Shown: in pieces, positions 10,134 to 19,076 of the stretch
Position numbering within the stretch: position 1 is the stretch's first letter
Layout: every line of letters starts with the position of its first letter
Assembly: GCF_019645875.1 (NCBI RefSeq)
Contig: NZ_CP081000.1
Location: 2,232,001 to 2,296,000, forward strand
Direction: 5' to 3'
Source of the DNA: Mycolicibacterium senegalense
Lineage (GTDB): Bacteria > Actinomycetota > Actinomycetes > Mycobacteriales > Mycobacteriaceae
DNA length: 64,000 bases
Position numbers and translations under genes: made by a program
Notes under the pieces: model-generated
Database searches by the model: none
The model's input: only the letters and a program-made list of their open reading frames with translations
Told to the model about the DNA's origin: nothing

Positions 10134-10370
10134 GTAAAAATTCCTTCGTAATTCTCTAGCTGGGGTTACCGAAGTCTGGGTGCGCACACCCGCACTGCGG
10201 GCAGCGACTGTTCAGGGTACCAGCGAGGCCCCTGAACTCCCAAAGCGGCGCAGGCCGAACGCCGGGTGCAGCGGGCCTGGTTTTGGCCATTCATACCACG
10301 TCAATCGGCCTTTGGCCTGCCGAAACGGGCTGGGGCATTGACCCGGCGAAACCCTGCGGGGTGGGGCAGC

Positions 10371-12032
10371 ATGTTGAGGGTGAGCCTGAGAACTGTCCGT
10401 ACCCAAGGGGCCGACTCGAACGGGTCGAAGCCGGCCGGCCAACGTGCCGGCGCGGCCCGGCGCGTCAAGCACCAGGGCGTCTTCGACGGCTACAACCGGC
10501 TGGGCCGCTACTCAGAGGCCTTCGACGAGATGTTCGACGCCGCCGGCAACGTCCGCGGCCCGTACAAGGGCATCTTCGCTGAGCTTGCTCCGTCTGATGC
10601 CTCGGAACTGCAGTCGCGCTCGGAGGCGTTGGGCCGGGCTTTCATCGACCAGGGCATCACGTTCTCCCTGTCCGGCCAGGAGCGGCCGTTTCCACTCGAT
10701 CTGGTGCCGCGGGTGATCTCGGCGGCCGAGTGGTCTCGACTCGAGCGCGGCATCACCCAGCGGGTCAAGGCGCTGGAGTGCTACCTCGACGACATCTACG
10801 GCGAACAGGAGATCCTGCGTGACGGCGTGATCCCGCGGCGGTTGGTGACCTCGTGTGAGCACTTTCACCGTGAGGCCGCCGGGATCGTCCCGCCCAACGG
10901 GGTGCGCATCCACGTCGCGGGTATCGACCTGATTCGCGACGACAAGGGCGACTTCCGGGTGCTCGAGGACAACCTGCGTTCCCCCTCTGGGGTGTCCTAT
11001 GTGATGGAGAACCGCCGCACCATGGCGCGGGTTTTCCCGAACCTGTTCGCCACTCATCGCGTGCGGGCCGTCGGCGACTATTCCTCGCACCTACTGAGGG
11101 CGCTGCGCAATGCCGCGCCCACCAATGTCGCCGATCCCACCGTCGTCGTGCTGACCCCCGGTGTTTACAACTCGGCCTACTTCGAACATTCCCTGCTGGC
11201 CCGGCAGATGGGTGTCGAACTGGTCGAGGGCCGCGACCTGTTCTGCCGCGACAACGCCGTCTACATGCGCACCACCGAGGGTGAGCGTCAGGTGGACGTG
11301 ATCTACCGCCGCATCGACGACACGTTCCTGGACCCGATGCAGTTCCGCCCCGACTCGGTGCTCGGGGTCGCCGGGCTGCTCAACGCCGCCCGTGCGGGCA
11401 ACGTGGTGATCTCGAGTGCGGTGGGCAACGGCGTCGGTGACGACAAGCTCGTCTACACCTATGTGCCGACCATCATCGAGTACTACCTCGGCGAGAAACC
11501 GATCCTGGCCAACGTAGACACCTACCGCTGTTGGTTGGACTCCGAACGCGAGGAAGTGCTCGACCGGATCGACGAACTGGTCATCAAACCGGTCGAGGGT
11601 TCGGGTGGTTACGGCATCGTGTTCGGCCCGGACGCCTCGGAGAAGGAGTTGACGGCCATCGCCAAGAAGATCCGCGCCGACCCGCGCGGCTGGATCGCTC
11701 AGCCGGTGATGCAACTGTCGACGGTGCCCACGCAGATCGACAGCAAGCTGGCTCCGCGGCATGTGGATCTGCGCCCGTTCGCGGTCAACGACGGCAACGA
11801 CGTCTGGGTGCTGCCCGGCGGGCTGACCCGGGTGGCGCTGCCGGAAGGGTCTCTGGTGGTCAACTCCAGTCAGGGCGGCGGTTCGAAGGACACCTGGGTG
11901 CTGGCGTCGCGGACGTCGGCGGCCGACCGCGAGCTGGCTGCCGCCGAGGTGGTGCGGTCGCTGCCCAAGTCCGCAAAAGGGCCGAAAACCAATGGCGCCC
12001 CCGAGGGTTCGTCGTCTCAACAACAGCAGTAG
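10371..12032 (+). CDS. circularly permuted ATP-grasp protein (Rv2411c type)
   Basis: About 553 residues from the ATG at 10371; an upstream in-frame ATG at 10266 would add a poor-looking 35-residue extension, and the M. tuberculosis orthologue is about 551 residues. The protein belongs to the circularly permuted ATP-grasp type 2 family; the segment L-E-D-N-L-R-S-P-S-G-V-S-Y and the later V-I-K-P-V-E-G-S-G-G-Y-G are nucleotide- and metal-binding blocks. It starts a three-gene unit with an alpha-E protein and a transglutaminase-like protein, a widespread trio predicted to form peptide or amide bonds. The chemistry has not been established, to my knowledge. Confidence 0.85.
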   Translation: MLRVSLRTVRTQGADSNGSKPAGQRAGAARRVKHQGVFDGYNRLGRYSEAFDEMFDAAGNVRGPYKGIFAELAPSDASELQSRSEALGRAFIDQGITFSLSGQERPFPLDLVPRVISAAEWSRLERGITQRVKALECYLDDIYGEQEILRDGVIPRRLVTSCEHFHREAAGIVPPNGVRIHVAGIDLIRDDKGDFRVLEDNLRSPSGVSYVMENRRTMARVFPNLFATHRVRAVGDYSSHLLRALRNAAPTNVADPTVVVLTPGVYNSAYFEHSLLARQMGVELVEGRDLFCRDNAVYMRTTEGERQVDVIYRRIDDTFLDPMQFRPDSVLGVAGLLNAARAGNVVISSAVGNGVGDDKLVYTYVPTIIEYYLGEKPILANVDTYRCWLDSEREEVLDRIDELVIKPVEGSGGYGIVFGPDASEKELTAIAKKIRADPRGWIAQPVMQLSTVPTQIDSKLAPRHVDLRPFAVNDGNDVWVLPGGLTRVALPEGSLVVNSSQGGGSKDTWVLASRTSAADRELAAAEVVRSLPKSAKGPKTNGAPEGSSSQQQQ

Positions 12033-12045
12033 GGGGTGGGGACAG

Positions 12046-13020
12046 ATGCTGGCACGCAATGCCGAGTCGCTGTACTGGATCGGGCGTTATGTGGAACGCG
12101 CCGACGACACCGCACGCATTCTCGACGTCACGGTGCATCAGCTGTTGGAAGATTCCAGCGTCGACCCGGATGTGGCCTCGCGCACGCTGCTGCGGGTGCT
12201 CGGTATCGACCCGCCCGCGCGGCGGCTGGATGTGTGGTCGCTGACCGATATCGTGGCGTTCAGCCGGGACAGCGGCGGCAACTCGATCGTGGACTCGATC
12301 TCGGCGGCGCGTGAAAACGCCCGCGGCGCCAGGGAAGTCACCTCGACCGAGATCTGGGAGTGCCTCAACACCACCTACAACGCACTGGCCGAGCGCGAGC
12401 GTGCGGCCAAACGGCTGGGGCCCCATGAGTTCCTGTCCTACGTGGAGGGACGCGCGGCGATGTTCGCCGGCCTGGCGGATTCGACGCTGAGCCGCGACGA
12501 CGGCTACCGGTTCATGGTGCTGGGCCGCGCGATCGAGCGGGTCGACATGACCGTCCGGCTGCTGCTGTCTCGAGTGGGGGACAGCGGATCGTCTCCGGCC
12601 TGGGTCACGCTGCTGCGCTCGGCCGGTGCCCATGACACCTACCTGCGGACCTACCGTGGTGCACTCGACGCCGGTCGGGTGGTCGAGTTCATGTTGCTCG
12701 ACCGGCTGTTCCCGCGGTCGATCTTCTACTCGCTGCGGTTGGCCGAACACAGTCTCGACGAGTTGCTCAACCGGCCGCACAGCCGATTGGGGGCCACGGC
12801 CGAGGCGCAGCGCCTGCTGGGCCGGGCGCGCAGTGAGCTGGAGTTCCTGCAGCCGGGTGCGCTGCTGGAATCCCTGGACGGCCGGCTGGCGGGGCTACAG
12901 AAGACCTGTCGTGATGTGGGAGAAGCGTTGGCGCTGCAGTACTTCCATTCGGCTCCGTGGGTGGCCTGGACCGATGCCGGGCATGGCGAGGGGGTCGTGA
13001 TCGAGGAGGGCGAAGTCTGA
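12046..13020 (+). CDS. alpha-E domain protein (Rv2410c type)
   Basis: A 324-residue all-helical alpha-E domain protein, starting M-L-A-R-N-A-E-S-L-Y-W-I-G-R-Y, the typical N-terminus. The ATG at 12046 follows a G-rich ribosome site (AGGGGG) and gives the length of the M. tuberculosis protein. It lies 13 bases after the ATP-grasp gene and shares its last base with the next start (TGATG), so the trio is translationally coupled. The biochemical role is unknown; it is inferred to work with the ATP-grasp enzyme. Confidence 0.88.
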   Translation: MLARNAESLYWIGRYVERADDTARILDVTVHQLLEDSSVDPDVASRTLLRVLGIDPPARRLDVWSLTDIVAFSRDSGGNSIVDSISAARENARGAREVTSTEIWECLNTTYNALAERERAAKRLGPHEFLSYVEGRAAMFAGLADSTLSRDDGYRFMVLGRAIERVDMTVRLLLSRVGDSGSSPAWVTLLRSAGAHDTYLRTYRGALDAGRVVEFMLLDRLFPRSIFYSLRLAEHSLDELLNRPHSRLGATAEAQRLLGRARSELEFLQPGALLESLDGRLAGLQKTCRDVGEALALQYFHSAPWVAWTDAGHGEGVVIEEGEV

Positions 13021-13859
13021 TGTGGCGGCTGCGGGTGGTGCACTCCACGGGATATGCCTACAAGTCGGCGGTGACCGCGTCTTTCAACGAGGCCCGGCTG
13101 ACCCCGCGTTCCGATTCGCGTCAGAACGTGATCCTGAACCGGGTCGAGACCATTCCGGCCACCAGGTCTTATCGATACGTCGACTACTGGGGCACGGCGG
13201 TGACCGCGTTCGACCTACACGCCCCGCACACCGAGTTGGAGGTCTCGGGCTCCTCGGTGGTCGAGACGGAGGTGGCCGAGAAACCCGAGGAGCGGGCGAG
13301 CTGGGACGACCTGCGCTCCGAGGCTGTGATCGACCGCTTCGACGAGGTACTCAGCCCGACGCACTACACCCCGCACAGCCGGCGCATCGCGCGGGTCGGG
13401 CAGCGAATCGCCAGGGAACACGACCCGTTCGAGGCGGTGACGGCCGTGGCCCAATGGGTGCGCAGCGAACTCGACTACGTTCCGGGCACCACCGGGGTTC
13501 ACTCCTCGGGGCTGGACGCCCTGCGCGAGGGCAAGGGCGTGTGCCAGGACTTCGCTCATCTCTCGCTGATCATGTTGCGGGCCATGGGGATCCCGGCTCG
13601 CTACGTGTCGGGCTATCTGCACCCGACACGCGAGGCCGCGGTGGGCGACACCATCGACGGGCAGAGCCACGCCTGGATCCAGGCGTGGGCCGGTGGCTGG
13701 TGGCATTACGACCCGACCAACGACAGCGAGATCACCGAGCAGTACGTCAGCGTCGGGGTGGGCCGGGACTACTCGGATGTGGCCCCGCTCAAGGGAATCT
13801 ATTCGGGTGAGGGATCGACCGATCTCGACGTGGTGGTGGAGGTCACCCGACTGGCTTGA
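13020..13859 (+). CDS. transglutaminase-like cysteine protease/amidase (Rv2409c type)
   Basis: A 279-residue protein with an N-terminal bacterial transglutaminase-like domain and a C-terminal catalytic core. The triad is visible: Cys in G-K-G-V-C-Q-D-F-A-H (about 175), His in G-Q-S-H-A-W (about 216) and Asp in Y-D-P-T-N-D (about 230). The start is the TGATG overlap with the alpha-E gene and gives exactly the usual length. Third member of the ATP-grasp/alpha-E/transglutaminase unit, perhaps cleaving or transferring the peptide bond made by the first enzyme. Its 3' end overlaps the opposing MarR gene by 17 bases. Confidence 0.88.
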   Translation: MWRLRVVHSTGYAYKSAVTASFNEARLTPRSDSRQNVILNRVETIPATRSYRYVDYWGTAVTAFDLHAPHTELEVSGSSVVETEVAEKPEERASWDDLRSEAVIDRFDEVLSPTHYTPHSRRIARVGQRIAREHDPFEAVTAVAQWVRSELDYVPGTTGVHSSGLDALREGKGVCQDFAHLSLIMLRAMGIPARYVSGYLHPTREAAVGDTIDGQSHAWIQAWAGGWWHYDPTNDSEITEQYVSVGVGRDYSDVAPLKGIYSGEGSTDLDVVVEVTRLA

Positions 13860-14337
13860 CGCGGCCCGCGCTGCGCCCCAGATTGCGGAAGCCGGGGTGG
13901 ACGTGCGGAGTCAGCCCCTGGTGGTCGGCGAGGGTCTCCAGCAGGCCGCGGAGCTGGTCGCGTTGTTTGGCGTCCAGCGCGGCGGTCATGCGGTCATCGT
14001 GCCGGCGCGCCAGCTCTCCGATACGACGTAGCGTCTTCTTGCCCGCCGTGCTGAGGAACAGCGCGTGCAGGCGGCGGTCGTCGGGGTTGCGCCGGCGCTC
14101 GACGTAGCCGCGGTCCTCCAGGTCGTCGACATAACTGACGACACGACTCGGCAGCAGGCCCAACTGGGTGCTCAAAGACTGTTGGCTGAGTCCCGGTTGC
14201 GCTCCGATGGCACGCAGGATTCCGGCATGCGGCGGGGTAAGTTCGAGTGTCGCCATCTGCGCGGCGAACTGCGTCGCGGCTCGGTGACCGAGCTGTGCCA
14301 ACAGAAACGCCACGGTGTCCGGCGGACCAGGTTCCAT
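13843..14337 (-). CDS. MarR family transcriptional regulator
   Basis: A 164-residue MarR-type winged-helix regulator. The recognition region L-S-Q-Q-S-L-S-T-Q-L-G-L-L-P-S-R-V-V and the wing E-R-R-R-N-P-D-D-R-R (about residues 80-89) are clear. It is divergent from a small membrane protein gene; the 143 bases between hold a 16-bp tandem repeat and a perfect palindrome over the membrane gene's start codon, a plausible target. The ligand is unknown. Confidence 0.88.
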   Translation of the reverse strand: MEPGPPDTVAFLLAQLGHRAATQFAAQMATLELTPPHAGILRAIGAQPGLSQQSLSTQLGLLPSRVVSYVDDLEDRGYVERRRNPDDRRLHALFLSTAGKKTLRRIGELARRHDDRMTAALDAKQRDQLRGLLETLADHQGLTPHVHPGFRNLGRSAGRVKPVG

Positions 14338-14392
14338 GCTGAAACGGTATCAGCACCAAACGGTTCACCATCGCAAACATTCACTCGGTCGC

Positions 14393-14456
14393 GCTCTTGC
14401 GCTGCTGTGCTCTTGCGGTCGCACGCTCTTGCGGTCGCACGCTCTTGCGACGAAGC
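14393..14456. repeat. 16-bp tandem repeat, four units
   Basis: The 9-mer GCTCTTGCG starts at 14393, 14409, 14425 and 14441, an exact 16-base period. Units 2 and 3 are identical (GCTCTTGCGGTCGCAC); units 1 and 4 match only in their first nine or so bases. It lies in the spacer between the MarR gene and the divergent membrane-protein gene and has the look of a short VNTR locus. Confidence 0.92.
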
Positions 14457-14468
14457 TTCCGCGAGCAT

Positions 14469-14489
14469 ATCGTTCAAAAAATGAACGAT
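14469..14489. promoter_or_regulatory. palindrome over a start codon, candidate MarR operator
   Basis: Perfect inverted repeat ATCGTTCA, spacer AAAAA, TGAACGAT. The ATG at 14481 of the downstream membrane protein lies inside it, so a bound dimer would block both transcription and the translation start region. The divergent MarR gene is the obvious candidate binder; this is inference from position and symmetry. Confidence 0.6.
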
Positions 14490-15200
14490 TCATCAGATGA
14501 TGGAGTGCAATCCCCGCAGCGCGGTGGTCGACAAGGCGGACCGCCGCTGGCTCCCGTGGCAGCGGTCTCGCTCGTGTTGCTGCTGGCCGGGCTCAGTGTC
14601 AGCGTTGCATTGGGCGGCGTGATGCCACTGCCGTACGGCGCGGCCGCAGACGTCCTGCGATACGTCCACGACCATCCCGCCGCGGTACAAGCGGCAGCGG
14701 TGGGAACATTCGCCGCGTCGGTGCCGCTGGCCATCTACGCCGCGACCGTGAGTACCCGCCTGCGACAGCTCGGGGTGACGGCGCCCGGTGCGACGATCGC
14801 GCTGTCCGGCGGCATTCTGGCGGCCGGCTCGCTGGCGTTGTCCGGGTTGATCTGCTGGACGATGTCCCGGGCTGAGGTAGTGGTGGACGACAGCCTGATT
14901 CGCGCGCTCTATTACCTGGTGTTTCTCACCGGCGGGGTCGGGCACATCGTCGCGCTCGGCCTGCTGCTCGCCGGCATCGCGGTGCCCAGCCTCATCCTCG
15001 GGTTGCTCCCGCGCCCGGTGGCCTGGATTGGCCTGGCCATCGCAGCGCTGGCGGAACTGGCCACGCTGGTGCTGATCTGGCCGGAATCGGCGGTGATCCT
15101 GCCGATCGCGCGGTTCACCGGTCTGGTCTGGCTGATCGTTGCCGGAGCCCTTCTGCCCGCGCGCCGGGCAGCTCGGAACCGGCCATGTTGGTCAGTGTGA
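14481..15200 (+). CDS. hypothetical integral membrane protein
   Basis: A 239-residue protein with a polar N-terminal stretch of about 25 residues and about six hydrophobic segments (the first starting near residue 28). No catalytic motif was recognised. The ATG at 14481 is chosen because it sits in the divergent promoter region. The frame is open 28 codons further upstream, but that part is the tandem repeat. Its 3' end overlaps the next oxidoreductase start by 16 bases, so the two may be co-translated. Control by the divergent MarR protein is likely. Confidence 0.7.
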   Translation: MNDSSDDGVQSPQRGGRQGGPPLAPVAAVSLVLLLAGLSVSVALGGVMPLPYGAAADVLRYVHDHPAAVQAAAVGTFAASVPLAIYAATVSTRLRQLGVTAPGATIALSGGILAAGSLALSGLICWTMSRAEVVVDDSLIRALYYLVFLTGGVGHIVALGLLLAGIAVPSLILGLLPRPVAWIGLAIAALAELATLVLIWPESAVILPIARFTGLVWLIVAGALLPARRAARNRPCWSV

Positions 15201-16048
15201 GCGTCACGAACTATTCGTGGCCGGATCCGATTCACCACAGGTTGTCCTCGCTGGCAAGCGTTCTCGACGGCACCGCCGTGGACACCCTGTGGGTGCCCGA
15301 TCATCTCGTTCAGGCCGATCCAGCCAGTGCCGTCGACGAACCGATGCTCGAGGCCTACACCGCACTCGGGTACCTCGCCGCGGCGACGAGCCGAATCCGG
15401 TTGGGCGCCATGGTGACCGCGGCGACCTTTCGGGCGCCCGCGTTATCGGTCAAGGCCGTCACGACGCTCGACGTCCTCTCCGGCGGCCGTGCCTGGCTGG
15501 GGCTCGGTGCGGGCTACAACGCGGCCGAAGCACGCACAATGGGTCTGTTCCTGCCGGGCACCGCAGAACGGTTCGAGCGGATGACCGAGCTGCTACGGCT
15601 GGCGCATCACATGTGGGACGGTGACCGATCCGCCTTCCTGGGAAAACATCTGACAGCACAGCAGCCCATCGGCAGTCCTCGTCCGGTCACGGTGCCGCAC
15701 CCTCCGGTGTTGATCGGCGGCACCGGCGAGCGCCGCACGCTGCGGCTCGTGGCGCAGTACGGTGACGCCTGCAATCTGTTCGACGTGCCCGACGGCGGCA
15801 CCGCGATCCGCAGACAGCTCGAGGTTCTCGATCGACACTGCGCCGATGTCGGTCGGCCGGCCGGCGATATCGAGCGCACTGTCACCACGGCGTTTCACGA
15901 CGGCGAACGGTCCGACGCGCTCGCCGAGCGGTGCCGTGGGCTGGCCGAACTGGGACTGCAGCACGTCGTGCTGATCACTCGAGGACGCCCTTGGGTCGCC
16001 GGTGATCTCGACATCGTCGCAACAGTGGCCGATCAGCTCGCAACCTAA
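15185..16048 (+). CDS. LLM-class F420-dependent oxidoreductase
   Basis: A 287-residue luciferase-like (LLM) TIM-barrel protein. Features: W-V-P-D-H at about residues 37-41, L-G-A-M-V-T-A-A-T-F-R-A-P near 76, and L-S-G-G-R-A-W-L-G-L-G-A-G-Y near 100, the pattern of mycobacterial F420-dependent oxidoreductases rather than FMN monooxygenases. The substrate is unknown. The ATG overlaps the preceding membrane-protein gene. Convergent with the HEAT-repeat gene (four-base overlap). Confidence 0.82.
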   Translation: MLVSVSVTNYSWPDPIHHRLSSLASVLDGTAVDTLWVPDHLVQADPASAVDEPMLEAYTALGYLAAATSRIRLGAMVTAATFRAPALSVKAVTTLDVLSGGRAWLGLGAGYNAAEARTMGLFLPGTAERFERMTELLRLAHHMWDGDRSAFLGKHLTAQQPIGSPRPVTVPHPPVLIGGTGERRTLRLVAQYGDACNLFDVPDGGTAIRRQLEVLDRHCADVGRPAGDIERTVTTAFHDGERSDALAERCRGLAELGLQHVVLITRGRPWVAGDLDIVATVADQLAT

Positions 16049-17544
16049 GACGACAGGCCGAGGTGCCAGCGAAGGGCGTGGGCTTGGGATGCACCGATGC
16101 CGTGGGCCGCGGTATCGATGAGGGCACCCAGGTGATCGACGGTGGACGGGTGCGGCTTGTGATAGGTCGTCGAGGCCTCGTGGTCCAGCCACCCGGTGAG
16201 ATCTGATCTGGCATGGGCGCGAAGCTTTTCGTCGGGGTCGACGACGCCGCCGAGATCCGCCGCGATCCGAGTCCAGGTGTCCCTGCTGACCAGCAGGCTG
16301 AACGCGGCGCGTCGTACGTGTGGCGGTTGGTCAGCGCTCAGCAGGTTCCACAACAGATCCGTCGGCGGCAGACCGGGCTGCCCGTGTAGTGCTGCCAGCA
16401 CCTCGCGCACGACGATCGGGGCCGGGTCGGTGATCATGCCCGCGATCCTGTCGAGCGGGCCGCCCAGCCGGCGCACCGCCCGCACCGCTTCGGTACGCAC
16501 CCGTGGGCGGTCGTGCCCGAGATAGCCGCAGACCCGCTCCGCGTCATCGGTCGTCCCGCATTCGCCGAGGCCGGCGAGCACGCCGCGCAGCTGTGAGTCG
16601 TCCACGGAGAGCAGCATTTCCCGGTAGCGGTCGCCCGAGTCGAGGCCGGCCCGCCGCATCGCCCACTGGGCAGTGGCTCGCACCGCCGCGGACCGGTCGG
16701 GGAGCAAGGATTCCCCTGCTTCTGGGTGTCCGATCTGGACCAGCCCGGCCAGCGCCTCCCCGCGGACGCGCGCGAAGCGGGCGCCGAGCAAGCGTTCCAA
16801 CGTGTCCCGTCGACGATCATCAGCGGCGGCACGGATGGCCGCGTCCACACACAGGCTCTGGCAGATGTTGTCGTGCTCGGCGAGGGCCGCTTCGGCCACC
16901 GCTGCCGAATCGGCCCGCCCCGGTTCCAGCCACACCCGGTAGGCGAGCCTACGCACGGGAAGGTCGTCGCTCTTGCGGGCCGTGGCGAGCGTCCCAGGCG
17001 AAAGCTTGCGGAACGCCTCGGCCACCGCTGCGACGGCATTGTCACCGCGGCGCCAATCCCGCATCGCCATCGCCACCCCGGCCGCTCGCATCAACGCGTC
17101 CGTATCCGCGGCGTCGAGCGCTGAGGCAAGTGCCCGGGTGGCGTCGACCCGAACGGGTTCCGCCCAGTCGGCGGACCGGATCAACAACATCGGGAGCAGC
17201 TGTTGATCGCTGACCATCAGTGGCGCATTCACGGCACGCTGCCGTAGCCGCCCGTTTCCGGAACAGGCAGTGAGCAGCAGCGCGACGGAATCTGAGCCGT
17301 CCCAGGCGGCGTCGAAGATGAGTGGCCACCGGTCACTGGAATGGCTCCACCTCCGGAACTCGACGTCCAGCCGCAGCCAGGTGCGCGGGCGTACACCCGA
17401 CAACACTCGCATTACCTTGTCGGGGTCGGCCCTTTCGGGGGCCAGCTGTATGAGTAAGTCCGCCGCCGCGTAGACGCTGCCACCACGGTCCGCGTCCGCC
17501 ATGGCGGTGGCCAAGTCGTCGAGCGCGCCGTCGTCACCCTGCAT
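16045..17544 (-). CDS. HEAT-repeat protein of unknown function
   Basis: About 499 residues built of repeated helical pairs; recurring patterns such as V-R-x-x-A-x-x-A and P-R-V-R-T-E-A-V-R-A-V-R-R-L-G are typical HEAT/PBS-lyase-like repeats, spread over most of the length. No catalytic domain or membrane segment was seen. The ATG at 17544 is favoured: AGGGGG lies about nine bases upstream, whereas the in-frame upstream start adds a short unconserved-looking stretch. Such proteins are usually protein-binding scaffolds. It reads in the same direction as the RNase Z-like gene 87 bases upstream. Confidence 0.7.
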   Translation of the reverse strand: MQGDDGALDDLATAMADADRGGSVYAAADLLIQLAPERADPDKVMRVLSGVRPRTWLRLDVEFRRWSHSSDRWPLIFDAAWDGSDSVALLLTACSGNGRLRQRAVNAPLMVSDQQLLPMLLIRSADWAEPVRVDATRALASALDAADTDALMRAAGVAMAMRDWRRGDNAVAAVAEAFRKLSPGTLATARKSDDLPVRRLAYRVWLEPGRADSAAVAEAALAEHDNICQSLCVDAAIRAAADDRRRDTLERLLGARFARVRGEALAGLVQIGHPEAGESLLPDRSAAVRATAQWAMRRAGLDSGDRYREMLLSVDDSQLRGVLAGLGECGTTDDAERVCGYLGHDRPRVRTEAVRAVRRLGGPLDRIAGMITDPAPIVVREVLAALHGQPGLPPTDLLWNLLSADQPPHVRRAAFSLLVSRDTWTRIAADLGGVVDPDEKLRAHARSDLTGWLDHEASTTYHKPHPSTVDHLGALIDTAAHGIGASQAHALRWHLGLSS

Positions 17545-17631
17545 CGCGATCGTCCCCCTGCCAGACCAGTGCGGTTCAGTGTGCGGGCAGAGCCCGGCCG
17601 ATGCCAACGGATTTCGACGCAGGCGGCCGAA

Positions 17632-18492
17632 TCAGCTGCCCGAGCGGGTGCACACTCCCGGGTGAACCTGGACGCGGTGCAGGTCGTCACCCAGTTCGAT
17701 CTGGCGGTCGAAGATCGAGGCGGCCAGTGCCCGCCAGGCGTCCTCGGTACCCGCGGCGATGCCGGGCACGTAGTGGGTGAGGATCAGGATCCCGACCCCG
17801 GCCCGCGCAGCGGTGGCCGCCGCCTCCTGCACCGAGGAGTGATAGTCGCAGATGTCGCGGATCCGTTGCTGGGGAAGAAGTTCGATCAGGTCTTTGCGAA
17901 TTGCCGTGTGTACCAAGGCCCCTGCGCCGGCGGCCAGTGCGTCCAGGCTGGGGCACGGTACGGTGTCGCCGGCTGCCACCACCGAGGCGCCGCCATGCTC
18001 GATCCGGAAAGCGATCGTCGGCGTCACCGGCTGGTGATCGGTGGGTGCGACCCGGATATCGGCACCGCCGTGTTCCCACACCAGCCCGTCGGTGTGCTCA
18101 CGAACTTCCACCTGCGGCGGGCTGGTGAGGTCGGCATGGTGGGCGATGCGGTAGCCGATGTCGTGCCCGAAAGCGCGCAGCGTCGCCTCGACCACCTCTG
18201 CGGTTCCGGGCGGGCCGATGATCGGCAGCGGCGGTGCGTCCGGGGTGAACGTGCTCACCCAGCGGGTGATGATCACATCGCCCAGGTCGGCGATGTGATC
18301 GCTGTGCAGATGGGTCAGCAGCAGTGCGCTGAGCTGGTTGGCGCCGGCACCGACCGCGGCCAGGCGCTGCAGCACTCCGCGGCCGCAGTCGATGAGAAAC
18401 ATCTGGTCGCCCGCGCGCACCAAGGTTGACGGCCCGGCCCGCTCCGGATCGGGGATCGGGCTACCGGTGCCGAGCAGCGTGACCTCGATCAT
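17632..18492 (-). CDS. rnz: RNase Z-like metallo-beta-lactamase fold hydrolase
   Basis: A 286-residue metallo-beta-lactamase protein of the Rv2407 (ribonuclease Z) type. The zinc-binding H-L-H-S-D-H is at residues 61-66; further ligands are in A-A-G-D-T and L-T-H-Y. RNase Z trims the 3' trailer of tRNA precursors. Standard RNase Z has H-L-H-G-D-H, so the serine is a small deviation. A long basic exosite arm is not obvious, and another hydrolase role (arylsulfatase-like) cannot be excluded. Confidence 0.75.
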   Translation of the reverse strand: MIEVTLLGTGSPIPDPERAGPSTLVRAGDQMFLIDCGRGVLQRLAAVGAGANQLSALLLTHLHSDHIADLGDVIITRWVSTFTPDAPPLPIIGPPGTAEVVEATLRAFGHDIGYRIAHHADLTSPPQVEVREHTDGLVWEHGGADIRVAPTDHQPVTPTIAFRIEHGGASVVAAGDTVPCPSLDALAAGAGALVHTAIRKDLIELLPQQRIRDICDYHSSVQEAAATAARAGVGILILTHYVPGIAAGTEDAWRALAASIFDRQIELGDDLHRVQVHPGVCTRSGS

Positions 18493-18608
18493 GGCCCCAT
18501 TCCTACTCCTTTCCAGCCTCTTTTCCAGCCCGAACGTGTGTGCCTCCTTTCTTCCTGGCGACCATCGACCTAGCCTGGTGTGAGGTGGATCACGATCGGA
18601 GGCTGCCG

Positions 18609-19040
18609 ATGCGAATCGCGGACGTGCTGAAGAACAAGGGCACGGCGGTGGTGACGATTTCGCCGGAGACCACGGTGACAGAACTGTTGGCCGGGCTGAC
18701 CGAGCTGAACATCGGCGCCATGGTGGTGATGGGACCTGACGGACTGGCGGGCATCGTCTCGGAGCGTGACGTGGTCCGCAAGCTGCACGAGCGGGGCAGC
18801 AGCCTGCTCGCCCAACCGGTGTCGGAGATCATGACCACGGTGGTGGCGACCTGCACGCCGCGCGACACCGTGGATCACCTCAGTGCGTTGATGACGGAGA
18901 ACCGGGTGCGGCACATCCCCGTGTTCGACGGCGGCAGGCTGGCCGGCATCGTCAGCATCGGCGACATCGTCAAGACGCGGATGGAAGAGCTCGAGGCCGA
19001 GCAGGAGCAATTGCAGGCCTATATCACCCAGAGTCGTTGA
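18609..19040 (+). CDS. CBS-domain protein (Rv2406c type)
   Basis: A 143-residue protein consisting of one pair of CBS motifs (about residues 7-62 and 75-128) and a short helical tail. CBS pairs bind adenine nucleotides and act as sensors. The ATG at 18609 follows GGAGG and gives M-R-I-A-D-V-L, the usual N-terminus; the longer upstream frame is not needed. It is divergent from the RNase Z-like gene. The partner it regulates is unknown. Confidence 0.88.
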   Translation: MRIADVLKNKGTAVVTISPETTVTELLAGLTELNIGAMVVMGPDGLAGIVSERDVVRKLHERGSSLLAQPVSEIMTTVVATCTPRDTVDHLSALMTENRVRHIPVFDGGRLAGIVSIGDIVKTRMEELEAEQEQLQAYITQSR

Positions 19041-19076
19041 CAGGTCCGCACCCGGAGTTTGTGCAATGGTGGGCGA

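Noticed and set aside
10134..10370. Gene or RNA in the 237-base gap between rpsT and the ATP-grasp gene
   Set aside because: No convincing frame, tRNA-like fold or leader peptide was found; only the divergent promoter region.
14393..14456. Possible CRISPR array
   Set aside because: The repeats are 16 bases, directly adjoining and without spacers; a tandem repeat, not a CRISPR.
17545..17607. Longer HEAT-repeat protein from 17607
   Set aside because: The extra 21 residues lack repeat character, and the ATG at 17544 has a good ribosome site.
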